The notes beneath the pieces were generated by a model. The model was not told the DNA's origin and made no database searches. It saw only the letters and a list, made by a program, of their open reading frames with translations. Shown piece after piece: positions 11,700 through 22,844 of a stretch of DNA of 64,000 nucleotides. The position numbers and the translations under genes are program-made. Within the stretch, counting starts at the first letter, position 1. Every line of letters starts with the position of its first letter. This DNA comes from Okapia johnstoni (lineage: Eukaryota; Chordata; Mammalia; Artiodactyla; Giraffidae): assembly GCA_024291935.2 (NCBI GenBank), contig CM044320.1, forward strand, positions 33,386,001 through 33,450,000. The letters run 5' to 3'.

Positions 11700-12435
11700 T
11701 GTCATCAATGTGGGCAAAAATGTGTATTGAGTGTCCACACCAGGTACTTCATGAAAAACAGGTCTTCAAGGAGCTTTTTGTTTGCTGAAGGATCAAGTCC
11801 AGAGTCCACATAAAAGGTAGGGTATACCAAGTTTTCCAACACCTCATCTAGGCTTTCCCATCTGCCAACCTGCCTCCACTGTCTGGCTGTATTTCATTCA
11901 CTCTGCGTGTCTTTCTTGTTGCTGCTCACCACTTCTTTCCTTTTCCAACCTAATTCTCAAGGAATCCACTAAATAGGCTGCTTTGACTTCTGTGTGGTTC
12001 TGGGTTTTCATCTCACCCTCTGCCCTAGAGTCAGTGTATCTTTGCAGAAACAGCAGAGTTAGAAAACATTACATAAGCAGGCTTGGGTGTTGGAGTCTAA
12101 AAATAAACAAAAATATTTCAATTTAATATAGATGAAAAGGAGTTGATGAAGCAAAGATTATATTCACCAAAGTCTTAAGGTGGAACAATCATTTTTTTTT
12201 TAGAAAGAAATTTGAGTCAGTTGGAGCTGAAAGAAACACTCCAGACACTTAATAACTTCCTAACTCATTCTTATGTACAATTTCCAAAGAAAACTAACTT
12301 TTTCAATACTTTCTGCTGTTTTTGTTGTTAACACAAGTACTCCATCTGGATGATTGAAAAAACAGAAAGACTATTAAGAAAGGTTAACCAAGAAAGCCAA
12401 ACAGAACATATAAATAGTGGATGAGAATAAAGGTT
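11700..12435. other. TM7SF3 intron 1 sequence, possible L2-like remnant
   Basis: Pyrimidine-rich DNA at 11820-12030 has an L2-like feel (short Cys/Leu-rich translations, CTGCTTTGACTTCTG), but I could not align a diagnostic block. The rest is unassigned. Confidence 0.35.
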
Positions 12436-12437
12436 TT

Positions 12438-12640
12438 TGTTGTTGTTGTTCAGTCCCTAAGTTGAGTCCAACTCTTTGCAAACCCCTGGACTGTAGCCCA
12501 CCAGATTCCTCTGTCCATGGGATTTCCCAAGCAAAAATATGGGAGTGGGTTGCCATTTCCTTCCTCAGAGGATCTTCCCAACCCGGGAATGGAACCCATG
12601 TCTCCTGCTTGGCAGACACTGAGCCACCTGGGAAGCCCAG
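12438..12640 (-). mobile_element. Bov-tA SINE, antisense
   Basis: Reversed copy beginning after a GTTGTTGTT run with TTCAGTCCCTAAGTTGAGTC and ending GAGCCACCTGGGAAGCCC. Confidence 0.88.
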
Positions 12641-12965
12641 AATAAAAGCTACTCTCTATAGTACTTTTGTAACTTAATTTTTTAATTGATGACAAAAGAG
12701 GTTATTTGTGGTTATAATTTAATTTCTAAAAACCCAGAGAAAATTTTAATGAAGGTGGTGTATTTCTTATTTAGGTAACAAGAAAGACATTTCACTTTTT
12801 ATGTGGAACAAAACTCCAGCCCAAATAGAGGTAAAAATATTAAGAAGCGACTAACAGAATCAACAGAAGTCTGGAAAAAGTGGCGAGTTTCCTGTTTTGT
12901 TTTTTTAAAGGGAGTAAGGAAAGCACTTTAATATATCCCAGGCCTTTCCATAACCATGATTACTC

Positions 12966-13085
12966 TATTGTGCTCAGTCTCTAAGGAGTGTCCAACTCTT
13001 TGAGACCCCATGGATGGTAGCCCACTGTCCATGGGATTTCCCAGGCAAGAACACTGGAGCGGGTTGCCATTTCCTTCTCCAGATT
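12966..13085 (-). mobile_element. Truncated Bov-tA SINE, antisense
   Basis: Only the Bov-A monomer part is present: GTGCTCAGTCTCTAAGGAG through TTGCCATTTCCTTCTCCAG. The tRNA-like half is missing. Confidence 0.82.
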
Positions 13086-13589
13086 ACTTTACTAGGAAAC
13101 CAAAATTATGTATAAAATTAAGTGGATCTCAGTAAATGGCCCTAACATGTTTTGCACTTTAATTTTGGTATCACCTATCCACCATCTTCCAAGTCTTAAA
13201 ACCATCCATAAATTCTAGTCTGCAAAACTAAGAGCAGGATCAGTTTGTTTTCCTAAGAATTAATTAGATTTCCATCCTTGAACTGTCCACAGCACTCAGT
13301 TCATTTACTGGCCTCCATTTTCGAGTTACATTTTCAGTTTTTGTGTTTTCAGAGCCTCCACACCCCATTTTCTCTATTTGACAAATATTTATTTAAGTAT
13401 TTCTGCTGAACTAGTCACTCTGCCTCTTGGGTGTTGTGACTGAAACTGATGTAAGCAAATTCATAAAGGTTATTATCACTTAACACTTAAATTTTCCCGT
13501 AAGCCTGTCTTGGAAACTCTCTTGATAATCTTTATGTCTGTCTCCCATTACATGGGCCTTGAATCAAAATACTCTGTAGAATCTTTCAG

Positions 13590-14028
13590 TCAGTTCAGTT
13601 GCTCAGTCATGTCCAACTCTTTGTGACCCCATGGACTGCAGCAGGCCAGGCTTCCCTGTCCTTCACCAACTCCCAGAGCTTACACAAACTCATGTCCATC
13701 GAGTTGGCGACGCCATCCAAATATCCCATCCTCCTGTTGTCCCCTTCTCCTCCTGCCTTCAATCTTTTCCAGCATCAGGGTCTTTTCCAATGAGTCAGTT
13801 CTTTGCATCAAGTGGCCAAAGGATTGGAGTTTCAGCGTCAGCATCTGTCCTTCCAATGAATATTCGGGACTGATTTCCTTTAGGATTGACTGGTTTGATC
13901 TTCTTGCAATCCAAGGGACTCTCAAGAGTCTTCTCCAACACCACAGTTCAAAAGCAACAATTCTTTGGTGCTCAGCTTTCTTTACTGTCCAACACTCACA
14001 TCCATACATGACTACTGGAAAAACCATT
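13590..14028 (-). mobile_element. BovB 3' fragment, antisense
   Basis: Reversed BovB 3' region, starting TCAGTTGCTCAGTCATGTCC and continuing through CATCAGGGTCTTTTCCAATG to CATACATGACTACTGGAAAA. On the minus strand it keeps an interrupted part of the extreme C-terminus of the reverse transcriptase protein, with the YGCE and ELWCWRRLLRV motifs. Truncated at its 5' end, so dead. Confidence 0.86.
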
Positions 14029-14225
14029 TATAACCTTTACAAACCCTAAAAGAGATTGATGCTATCAGCTAGTGAAATCTTGGTTTTCTTAACCTTTCCC
14101 TAATCTATCACAACTCAGAAATACTTGGAGAACCAAAAACTTCCAGTGATTTAAAAGACAGTAGGGAAAGACACGACCATAGCAATAAAAATATATTGCT
14201 AAACAACTGGTAACTTAACAAAATG

Positions 14226-14503
14226 ACTGCTGCTGCTAAGTCACTTCAGTCATGTCCGACTCTGTGCGACCCCACAGACAGCAGCCCACCAGGCTCCCCC
14301 GTCCCTGGGATTCTCCAGGCAAGAACACTGGAGTGGGTTGCCATTTCCTTCTCCAATGCGTGAAAGTGACAAGTGAAAGTGAAGTTGCTCAGTCGTGTCC
14401 CACTCTTCGCGACCCCACAGACTGCAGCCTATCAGGCTCCTCCATCCGTGGGATTTTCCAGGCAAGAGTACTGGAGCGGGGTGCCATTGCCTTCTCCGAG
14501 TGA
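14226..14503 (-). mobile_element. Bov-A2 SINE (dimer), antisense
   Basis: Two BovA monomers in tandem, beginning CTGCTGCTGCTAAGTCAC, with a GTGAAAGTGA linker at 14360-14382, and ending GTGCCATTGCCTTCTCCG. The dimer layout is diagnostic for Bov-A2. Confidence 0.88.
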
Positions 14504-14504
14504 C

Positions 14505-15289
14505 AAGGTGAGGGTTTCTGAACTCTTAACTTTGTACCATTGGTCCATTTGCCTATCCTAACACCAGTATCACAGTCTTAATTTCTGTCCCAAATTTGTC
14601 CTTCCTCTTCAAGACTGTCTTGACTATTTTTGGCCCTTTTTCATTTCCACATAAATATTAGAAAGCAACTTGTCAATTTTCACAAAACAAAACAAAAACC
14701 TGTAGAAATTTGATTGGGATGGCACTGACAGTATTAATTTAGGAAGAAATATCTTTATAACACAGAATTTTTCTGTGATTTTGAGATATCCCTCTATTAA
14801 GTTTCTTAATTTATGGCAAGAACATTGTATAGTTTTCTGTGTAGAGACTGCTCCATATCCCATTATAATCATCTCTAAATATTTAATGTTTCTTGATGGT
14901 ATTATAAATTTGCTTTTTATTTTATATTTCAATTTCTAGTTGTCTCTTCATCAACATGCCTTTTTTTCAAGGCACTCCAGGTGATTCTAATGTTCTGCCA
15001 GGTGTGAGAACTCCCAACACAATGCTTGATGAATTAGGGAAGGATAATTATATTTTTTCCTATCCTTAGTTACCTTTATCTAACTTCTGTGTGAAAATTC
15101 TTTGGAAGCATTACACAGGCAATCCAAGAGCCATTTCACAATGTTTATAGAAGGTTGCACATTAAACAAACCAGTTATGGTTTGAGTCCTGACTTGCAGG
15201 GCTCTGTCATATTTGATATTCCAGGGCCTCATACAGTCCCAGGAAACTGACTGGCACACGATAAGTGTTTGGTAAATGTTGGCTGAATT
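14505..15289. other. TM7SF3 intron 1 sequence, no firm feature
   Basis: AT-rich DNA; 14600-14960 has the look of an old antisense L1 3' part (TGATTGGGATGGCACTGA, CTCCATATCCCATTAT-type strings), but the match is too weak to define an element. Confidence 0.35.
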
Positions 15290-15402
15290 TTGTGACCTCA
15301 AGTCAAGTAACTATTTCCTCTGGCCCTCAGTTCCCTCGGGGTAAAATGCAGGCAACTGTACTGCATACATCAAATGGCTGCTAAAAGTATCAAATGGGAA
15401 AA
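15290..15402 (+). mobile_element. MIR fragment
   Basis: Diverged MIR core: GACCTCAAGTCAAGTAACTA, CCTCAGTTCCCTC and GTAAAATGCAGGCAACTG. Confidence 0.55.
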
Positions 15403-16075
15403 ATATTTGTAAACTATCCAATACTGCACAACAAAACATCATTATTAACTTCCATTAGCTTTCCATTGTTTCAGAGGTTCATGTAGTTATCAAGAAAAAA
15501 AATATGCAGGCAGTCAGTATGGTTCTGTTACAAATATACTAGTGAAAAGAAGAGGTCTAACATGGCTAAATGCCCAGCACGTCCATTATAAACAGCATTG
15601 AGAAAGTGACTTCCATAGAGTGACAGGGAAAAACACTGAAAGTCAAGACGACTTTAACAATCCCGCCCGGCAAAAACTGCATTCAATCACTACTCATAAA
15701 AACACACTTGGCGAAAGAAGACACACACACAAAAGAAGACAAGCATACAAAACACATCCTGAAGAGGTTAACAGGAAGTTAACTGCACCTCAAAGTCATC
15801 TGGAAAAGGATGCATCAGAAACATTTTATGAGGGATATTTAGGTCTTATGACTTGGGTGTGGGTGGGAAAGACAGCACATCAAAGGATATTACAGGGCAA
15901 ATGGCTACCAGGAGACAGAGTGCTCAGGTTGTAGCTCTTCTCTAAAAAGCAGTACCTCTGCCTTTTCTGCCAAAAATATTTTTTGGCGTCTAACCCACAG
16001 CAGGATCCTTTTCTATTTTCATACTCGTCCTCCATTCCTACCCAGAGTCATTTTTTCTTTCAATATGTGTGTGTG

Positions 16076-16297
16076 AAAAAAAAAAAAAAGTGTGTGTGCT
16101 CATGGCTCTATCATGTCTGACTTTGCGACACTATGGACTGCAGCCCACCAGGCTCCTCTGTCCATGGGATTTCCCAGACAAAAATACTGAAGTGGCTTGC
16201 CATTTCCTCTTCCAGGTGATCTTCCCGACCCAGAGATTGAACTCACCTCTCTTACCTTGCAGGTGGATTCTTTACCATTGAGCCCCCTGGGAATGCC
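16076..16297 (-). mobile_element. Bov-tA SINE, antisense, next to a GT/A-rich tract
   Basis: A GTGTGTGTG tract and a run of 14 A precede the reversed Bov-tA (CTCATGGCTCTATCATGTC to GAGCCCCCTGGGAATGCC). The low-complexity run is probably a simple-repeat expansion at the insertion site. Confidence 0.8.
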
Positions 16298-16299
16298 TT

Positions 16300-17514
16300 C
16301 TTTCCAATAATACCATTCTAAAAGAAGCTGCCTAATCCCACTATTTTCCTTTCCTTTCTCAATCAGAGCCTAAATGTGCAACCTTAACATTTTCCAACTC
16401 TTCCTTTTTACTATTTTACTAATACATATCTCTTTATGTTTGTGCTTTAACACAACAAATTGTAGGAGAGATCTGTCAACACTTCGTAATTCTCTTCAGA
16501 TGGAGTATTAAAAATAGTTCAGCCACTTGAGCTGGCTGGCATTCAACTGCCCTCCCAATTTCTCACTGATGCCTTCTTATGAATTTTCATTAGCCCTAAA
16601 AGATGAAAAGAAATACAAACACATACACACTTTTGAGAGAAAGAGAACACTTGCAACTAACTACACAAGTGACCTGCTACCTTCCTTAAGGCACTTGAGA
16701 AGGTTCAAAGGGCACGATGCTAAACTCCAATTACTGGGTAAGTTCCATGTGAGTTACTGGATATGAACCTGAAATAATACTGAATTAAAGGTGTTAAGGG
16801 TAGCAGGGAACTGGGACTCCAAGAGAAGGGAAAATTGTTTAGATGTAGGATTCATCTCCTGTGCCCCACTGGTCACCGTCCTCCGACATTCTAAAAACTC
16901 AATCTGCCACCTTTAAAGCTTCCCTTAGCTTCTAAACCACTACACAAGGTGTCAAGTTAGCTTATCCTGCTATAAGCTGAGTAAATCCTCCTAACTTATG
17001 GCACTTGCTCACTTTCAAGTTGGTAAGTTATCAGAATCCTCCAATAGAAATCCAGCCATTTTCCAGGAGGATCATGCAAGTGCTGAAGTGTCTCTGTTAA
17101 TTCCCACTCTGATCTCTACCTGACAGATGTGGAGAATATAAGGTTTCATTACTGCTCAGCAGTCAAGTTCCCACATGCTGCCCTTCTCCTACCCATAACA
17201 ACAATACTGATGCAAGGGCAGAAGGATAACATGGCTGAGGAAATGCTAGTGCTGTAATCACAGAAAGGAGGTGAGAAACAGCATCTGAAAAACATTAATT
17301 TCTCAAATTACTTCACGAGTCTGATCATCTGCACACTCTAATCTCTCAGACTCTTCTTGGAAGAATGGAGATGGCCTGATGAGGAAGGGAGAAAAGATTC
17401 TATTTCAAGGAATAAAAATTCAGAGAAGAATTAAGGTTAAAGCACCATACTAAATAAAGCATTCTCATTGGAGGGCAGCTTTATAGAAGGGGAGGACCAT
17501 GAAATTTACAAGAC
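16300..17514. other. TM7SF3 intron 1 sequence, no feature recognised
   Basis: About 1.2 kb of single-copy-looking intronic DNA. No exon, RNA gene or recognisable transposon was found. Confidence 0.5.
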
Positions 17515-17700
17515 ACACTTGGGTTCATATGCTACCTGTGCCCCACCAAGCTGTTTACTCCTGTAGTGAGCATCATCCTGGGTCTCAGCTTCATCCTCCA
17601 CCAGTGAGGGACAGTAACTATCTCATAGGGTTGTGAGGACTAAATAACACTGCCATGAAAAGCACCTGGCACACACTGCACGCAGTGAATGTGAGTGCCC
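17515..17700 (+). mobile_element. MIR SINE
   Basis: MIR with ACCAAGCTGTTTACTCCTG, CTCAGCTTCATCCTCC and CTCATAGGGTTGTGAGGAC followed by AAAGCACCTGGCACAC. Relatively complete 3' half. Confidence 0.75.
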
Positions 17701-18460
17701 TGTTAGAAACAAGGCTTTTTTTTTTTTTTTCCTGCATATGTGTAACTGCCCTTTTCAGCTTTGGCCTTAAGTCCTGGGCAAAAATTCTAGGATTCAGTTT
17801 GCACAGAGCGTTTCACAGATAAGCATTTAGAAGCACAATCACATTATTCAGAAAATGTCATGTTTCAGAACTACAACTAGTCTCTTAAGCTCAATACATA
17901 ACGAAACTACGCTTGACCTCACGTCACGGAAAAGCACATGATTATCAGCTTGGTACAATTAGTGCTTTTTACAGTTTACGGTAACAAAACACCATCTAGT
18001 GCTAAGATCCATTCACCAAGCACATGACCTATGACCTGAAGTCCCATTCTGGGTTCACTTTTCCTCTGAAACTCCGCCGAGGATAACGAATTTGAAAAGC
18101 ATCTAGATTCGGGGAGTACAAGAACCGCTGCAGCTTAGTTTTATCAAGTCTCACAGTACAGAGGTTCAGATCAGCCACTTGGGAGCAAGGGGGTGTTTTA
18201 TGGTGTTAAATTAAACCTGAAAACATGGCTACGCCCTAAGGGAGAGAATAATGTGTCTGGGCAAGCGGGTTTCCTATCTCTTCCCATTTCCCCAGGATAG
18301 ATTAGGAGGTTGAGAGTAGGGCCTTCTTAGCCAATAGGACTTGCCTCCTGCAGGAAAGGACCTCGATCCATTCCTGCCAGTTCTAAACGCACCGCCTCCC
18401 CGGCTGAGTGGACTGACCCCAGGGAGGATTTTGACCCTGCAATAAATGCAAGACCAAGTT
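17701..18460. other. Proximal TM7SF3 intron 1, no repeat recognised
   Basis: Repeat-poor DNA next to exon 1, with a T run at 17719-17730 and a CCAAT at about 18331-18335. It could hold intronic regulatory sites, but none is demonstrable. Confidence 0.45.
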
Positions 18461-18493
18461 TGGGTTGCAGAAGTCAGGCGCCCCCGACCTTAC

Positions 18494-18584
18494 CCTCGCT
18501 GGAGTTTCCGACGATCTCAGCTCCGCCGGCCGCCCGGGTTACCGAAGCCAGCACCGCGATGAGCAGCAGCCGAAGGAGCCCCAT
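18494..18584 (-). CDS. TM7SF3: TM7SF3 coding exon 1 (signal peptide)
   Basis: First coding exon of transmembrane 7 superfamily member 3, a seven-span membrane protein reported to promote cell survival under stress. It encodes residues 1-30 plus one base. The protein begins MGLLRLLLIAVLASVTRAAG, a classical signal peptide with a Leu/Ile/Val core and small residues at a likely cleavage site near 18-22. N27 in NSS is a potential N-glycosylation site. The donor is GTAAG at 18493-18489. The start is chosen because it is the first ATG inside the CpG island, gives the signal peptide and splices in phase into exon 2. Exons 1-5 encode residues 1-230 of about 570 expected, and the rest lies left of the window. 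Identity rests on remembered similarity to human TM7SF3 across five consecutive exons, so it is strong although no alignment was run. Confidence 0.93.
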
Positions 18585-18960
18585 CGCTGCCCGGGCCGGG
18601 CCTCGCCGTCTCGCCAGCGCTACCCCGGGTCGCCCGCGCCTGGCGCCACACTACCCAGATGCACTGGCTGCACACCTGCCAGCCCCGCAGAGCCCGCGCG
18701 CCCCGGGCCCAGCAGACCGTTCCAGTTCCGGCAATTAGCCCCGCTGCGCCGCCTCGCGCCTCCTCCAGACCTTTACGTCACGGCGGCGGGGCCTCGGGGG
18801 CGGGGCCTGGGCCGGGCCTGGGCGGGGGCGACCGGGGCCAGGGGCGGGTCGGGGCGGGGCCTGGGAGGGGTCGGGGAGGGGCCGGGAGCCGGGCAGGATC
18901 GAGGGGCGTGTCCGGGCGGCACGAGCCTCCGTTCGGCTGGCAGAGCTTCTCAGACTCCCA
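18585..18960 (-). promoter_or_regulatory. TM7SF3: TM7SF3 CpG-island promoter and 5' UTR
   Basis: A very GC- and CpG-rich stretch lies directly upstream of the minus-strand TM7SF3 start, in otherwise AT-rich DNA. It holds several GC boxes of Sp/KLF type, for example GGGGGCGGGGCC at 18796-18807 and GGGGCGGGGCC at 18851-18861. The octamer TTACGTCA at 18773-18780 (TGACGTAA on the gene strand) is a CRE/ATF-type site about 190 bp upstream of the ATG. No TATA box is evident, fitting a TATA-less housekeeping promoter. The transcription start cannot be fixed from sequence. CpG richness continues into exon 1 and the start of intron 1. Confidence 0.8.
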
Positions 18961-19496
18961 CCCCGGGATCCGCGGGGACCCCAGGAAGTTCTGTGGTGTA
19001 ACCTGTGTCTCTCAACTTTGGTATCTTTGCACTTACGAAAGCCACCGTTCGAGGAAAAAAATAACCTTTTCTTTTGCGGCCTAACGTCTCCCGGTACCAC
19101 GTTTAACGGTCCTTTGCAAAAGGGAAAAAAAAGAGGAATCTGGTGCTCAAAACGCTGGAGATGCTCGTTTCTCCCTGTCGCAATTGCCTTAGCGGCTCAG
19201 GGAGAGATTAGTTTGAAAATGTGGGGGCGATGCTGTGTCTGTAGTACTTATTTCGATAGTGATGAGGGCCACGTTTAAAAATGAGGTTTCGTTTTCTCCA
19301 AGCGAAATATCCTCGAAGACTCAAGACCTTCATCTGAACTTCCTCTCTCAAATTTTATACCCGAGGACTGTTTAAAGAACAGTGGTCCATGTGATCAGAT
19401 GGCTCGCGAGACGATGGTGGAATTAGGTTTATAGATTCAAAGTTATTTGGGGAAGAGTGCCTTGCTTTATTTTTCCTGCTCTTTCACCTTTTTGAG

Positions 19497-19605
19497 GACT
19501 TCCCTGGTGGCTCAGACGGTAAAGCATCTTCCTATAATGTGGGCACATCTGGGTTGATTCCTGGGTCAGGAGGATCCCCTGGAGAAGGAAATGGCAACCC
19601 ACTCT
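19497..19605 (+). mobile_element. Truncated Bov-tA SINE
   Basis: Head half in sense: GACTTCCCTGGTGGCTCAGA, GGTTGATTCCTGGGTCAGG, AATGGCAACCCACTC. It then jumps directly to GAGCGACTTCACTTTTA, so the middle of the BovA part has been deleted. Confidence 0.82.
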
Positions 19606-20021
19606 TGAGCGACTTCACTTTTACTTTTTCAGTTATATATTTCAATGAACAATCATGTTGAAAATTACATATTTGGTTAATCCACTACTAAACTAAAAAC
19701 CTATAGCAATCACCATAATATTAACAGGCACAAGTCTTTTCCTGTCCTTCCTCTACATGGTCTAAATGTTCACAGCTGCGGTACTACTGTTTATGCCTAT
19801 GGTTTTTATTACTGTCCTCATTCCAGTAACTCTCAGTAGATGAAATACCAAGAGGATGATGGCAGCAATTATAAGGGTAGCATTTGGATCCACGGATGGA
19901 GCATGCAATAAATTGTGTCTGATAACTGGTTAACTGTATTAGGGAGGGAGGATTACAACTCGCACATTGTCACAAAACCTTAAAAGAGCTCGAGGAAATA
20001 CATGTTTAAAAAAAAATTTGG

Positions 20022-20330
20022 GACTTCTCTGATGGCACAGTGGATGAGAATCTGCCTGCCAATACAGGAGACATGGGTTCAATCCCTGGTCCAGGAGGAT
20101 TCTAAAGATGTGACTAAGCCCATGTACCACAACTGCTGAGTCGGTTCTCTAGAGCCGGAGAACCAGAACTTCTGAGCTCACGGTGCTGCAATTACTGAAG
20201 CCTGTGCTCCACGGGGGAGAGGCCACCACAATGAGAAGCCTGCACACCACAACGAGAGAGTAGCTCCCACTCTTTAAAACTAGGAAAAGATGGCTAGAAG
20301 TAATGAAGACCCAGCATAACCAAAAAATAA
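20022..20330 (+). mobile_element. CHR-type SINE (long form)
   Basis: Sense CHR element: GGACTTCTCTGATGGCACAG head, TTCAATCCCTGGTCCAGGA, CACAACTGCTGAG repeats, and GACCCAGCATAACCAAAAAA end. Confidence 0.8.
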
Positions 20331-20469
20331 ATTATATATCTCAGATCTCCCACTCTTTTAAGAATTTATTTGAGCAAAAATCTCTTGGAATCTGGCAGCA
20401 TGAAAGTGGAGGAACTTACTAAGCAAAAAAGCAAAGGAGGAAGCCATAAAGAAAAAGACTGGTAGATTT

Positions 20470-21110
20470 GGCTACTTAACATTTTTAATTATATTAAAGT
20501 CAAAATCACCATAAACAATATGATCAAGTTGATGGCCAAAAATATAAGTTAGCAAACAACATGAATAGGGAATCTTAAAAAAATAAAAGAAACACAAATG
20601 CCCAATAAACATGAAAAATAAGTTCAAATTTACTAGTAACAAACATACATAAAAAATCAAGTCAAGAAACTAAGCTGCAAATATTTCAAAAGAACAAGAA
20701 CTTTGAGTGTGGATGAAAGATCTGAGAAGACATTCTATGATGGAACTAGTGACAGTGTAATTTCATACACCTTTTTATAACATGAGCTGCATCAAAAATC
20801 TTAAAAATACTCATAGCTTTAGTGTGTTAATTACACTTTTAGATTTAAGTATGTAAATGTGTATAAAAATTTTATATATATAGTGTACAAAACTGTTCAA
20901 GGTGCTATTTACTATAGCAAAAAGAATTAAAACAGCCTAAATCCCCAACAATAAGGAAGTAATTAAATAACCTATAATGCATCCATGTGATAGAATCCTG
21001 TGTAGCCCATCAAAAATCATGCTTTAAAAGGCAACCGATTGAACAGGAAATGTTTATGAAAAGACGAGTTAAAAAGCAATACAAAATATATATATAGTAT
21101 AAACTTTGTT
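20470..21110 (+). mobile_element. Old L1 3' fragment
   Basis: Sense L1M-like remnant. Strings such as CAAATGCCCAATAAACATG, GGTGCTATTTACTATAGC and CCTATAATGCATCCATGTG correspond to the L1 ORF2 end and 3' UTR. Highly diverged and non-coding. Confidence 0.6.
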
Positions 21111-21217
21111 TTCTTTTTGATATGCATTCATGTTTATATGTCAGAAAGTTTGAAAGAACTTATCACAATGTTTAAAATAGTTTATCTCCAGGTGATTGGA
21201 TTAAAAATAATTTTCTC

Positions 21218-21530
21218 AGACTTCCCTGGTGGTCCAGTGGTAAAGAATCTACCTGCCAATGCAGGGGACACTGGTTCAATCTCTGGTCTGGGAAAATTCC
21301 ACATGCCTCAGGGCAACTATGCCTGTGCGCCACAACTACTAATCTCATGTGCCACAACTACTGAAATCCGCAAGCCCTGGAGCCTGGACTCTGCTACAAA
21401 GAGAAGTCACCGCAATGAGAAGCCCGTGCACCGCAACTAGAGAGTTGCCTCCACTAACCACAACTAGAAAAAGCCTGTGCACAGCAACAAAGACCCAGCA
21501 CAACCAAAATTAATTAATTAATTTTTTTAA
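21218..21530 (+). mobile_element. CHR-type SINE (long form)
   Basis: Sense copy, ACTTCCCTGGTGGTCCAGTG head, CATGTGCCACAACTACTGAA, and GACCCAGCACAACCAAAATT followed by a TTAATTAATTAAT tail. Confidence 0.86.
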
Positions 21531-21534
21531 AAAG

Positions 21535-22110
21535 AATGATTTTCTCTGTCCTTTGTAAAATGTCTATGAGTGTATATAGCTTTTAATTAAGAAAATAATT
21601 TTTTTAAAAGATAATGTTCTGAAGGTTTTCTGGTAAAATCATTCAGGGTAACAGTCCATCTTCCTGAGAATGACACGTTTTTCATGATGTAGTGCCCATC
21701 CAGCATTCTGGGTTCTTGGTGCAACTCAACTCCTGTGTGCTGGCCATGCTGAATTAGTTTCACTTCCCTGAACTAATCCTATGTTTCCTTCTCCATGTTT
21801 TTGCATTGCAGTTCCCCGTACCTGCAGAAGACAGATGATGATAGATGTGTCAGTAAGCAGAAGAGGATCTCATTACCTTGGCTCTGGAATACTGTAACAG
21901 CTTGGGAAGAGTATTGGCTGGGGTTCCTTGCTCATGTCAGAGTTCCACTGGCAACCTGTGAAGCAAATGGGCCCACCAGCTTTGCAGATGAGATTTTATT
22001 CCTAAATATTGAAACCAAACACGAATCCAAGAAATAAATAACTAGAGCCTTGAGGACTGCTTAAAGTTTACAAAAGGAAGGAAGGTGGGCAATTTATCCT
22101 AGATTTTTGA
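21535..22110. other. Intergenic sequence, no feature recognised
   Basis: Between TM7SF3 and MED21. No gene or repeat was recognised. An 80-codon open frame at 21795-22037 has no family resemblance. Confidence 0.45.
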
Positions 22111-22117
22111 CAAAATG

Positions 22118-22312
22118 CAAGATGCTGGGAAAGATTGAAGGCAGGAGGAGAAGGGGATGACAGAGGATGAGATGGTTGGATGGCATCACTGACTCGATGG
22201 ACATGAGTTTGAGCAAGCTCCAGGAGCTGGTGATGGACAGGGAAGCCTGGCTTGCTGCAGTCCATGGGGTCAAAAAGAGTTGGACATGACTGAGTGACTG
22301 AACTGAACTGAA
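22118..22312 (+). mobile_element. BovB 3' end
   Basis: Sense BovB terminus: GATGCTGGGAAAGATTGAAG, GATGAGATGGTTGGATGGC, TGACTGAGTGACTGAACTG ending GAACTGAAG. About 195 bp. Confidence 0.87.
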
Positions 22313-22399
22313 GACTTCTGGATGGAGATGGGAATAGGGTTTCAGGGGAAAGGCAGGAAAGGTTCTATGTGAAGCTCTACCATTTATCCTATTTCATTC

Positions 22400-22562
22400 T
22401 TTAAAAAAAAAAATTTTTTTTATTTGACTGCTCCAGGTCTTAGCTGCAGCACGCAGGATCTTCACTGTGGCCGTGGGATCTAGTTTACTGACCAGGGGTC
22501 GAACTCAGGCTCCCTGCATTGGCAGCATGGAGTCTTGGCCACTGGACCACCAGGGAAGTTCC
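22400..22562 (-). mobile_element. Short CHR-type SINE, antisense
   Basis: Reversed A-tail (T run) followed by GACTGCTCCAGGTCTTAG and ending CCACTGGACCACCAGGGAAG. Confidence 0.82.
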
Positions 22563-22704
22563 TATCCTCTCTGATTCTAAACTTACCTTAGCTCTGTATT
22601 TTTTAATACTTTTGTTTTTCCTGCAGGTTACATTCTTTGGACTGTGTTTATTAAATTAAATTCAATAAATGTTTATTTAGTAATTTATATGGAAATCAAT
22701 ATGC

Positions 22705-22840
22705 TAGGAAATTCATTCTCTTAGTCTATAAATATGCATTCAGTGGCTTCTATGTGTCAGGCTAAATGCTAGGTATTAGGCGTTAGAAATATGGAAACAA
22801 TTAAAATATGTTTCCTGCTCACAAGTAGCTAATGGTGGTG
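22705..22840 (-). mobile_element. L2 LINE 3' end, antisense
   Basis: Reversed L2 tail: ATTCAGTGGCTTCTATGTGTC, AGGCTAAATGCTAGGTATTAG, then CCTGCTCACAAGTAGCTAATG, in the order of the L2 3' end. Confidence 0.6.
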
Positions 22841-22844
22841 AGTG

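Noticed and set aside
15620..15934. 104-codon plus-strand frame in TM7SF3 intron 1
   Set aside because: No domain, no recognised repeat or family, and opposite strand to the host gene. Consistent with chance.
18465..19001. 178-codon open frame on the plus strand across the TM7SF3 promoter
   Set aside because: It runs antisense through exon 1 and the CpG island. Pro/Gly/Arg-rich translation with few stops is expected from GC-rich DNA, and no domain or conservation argument supports it.
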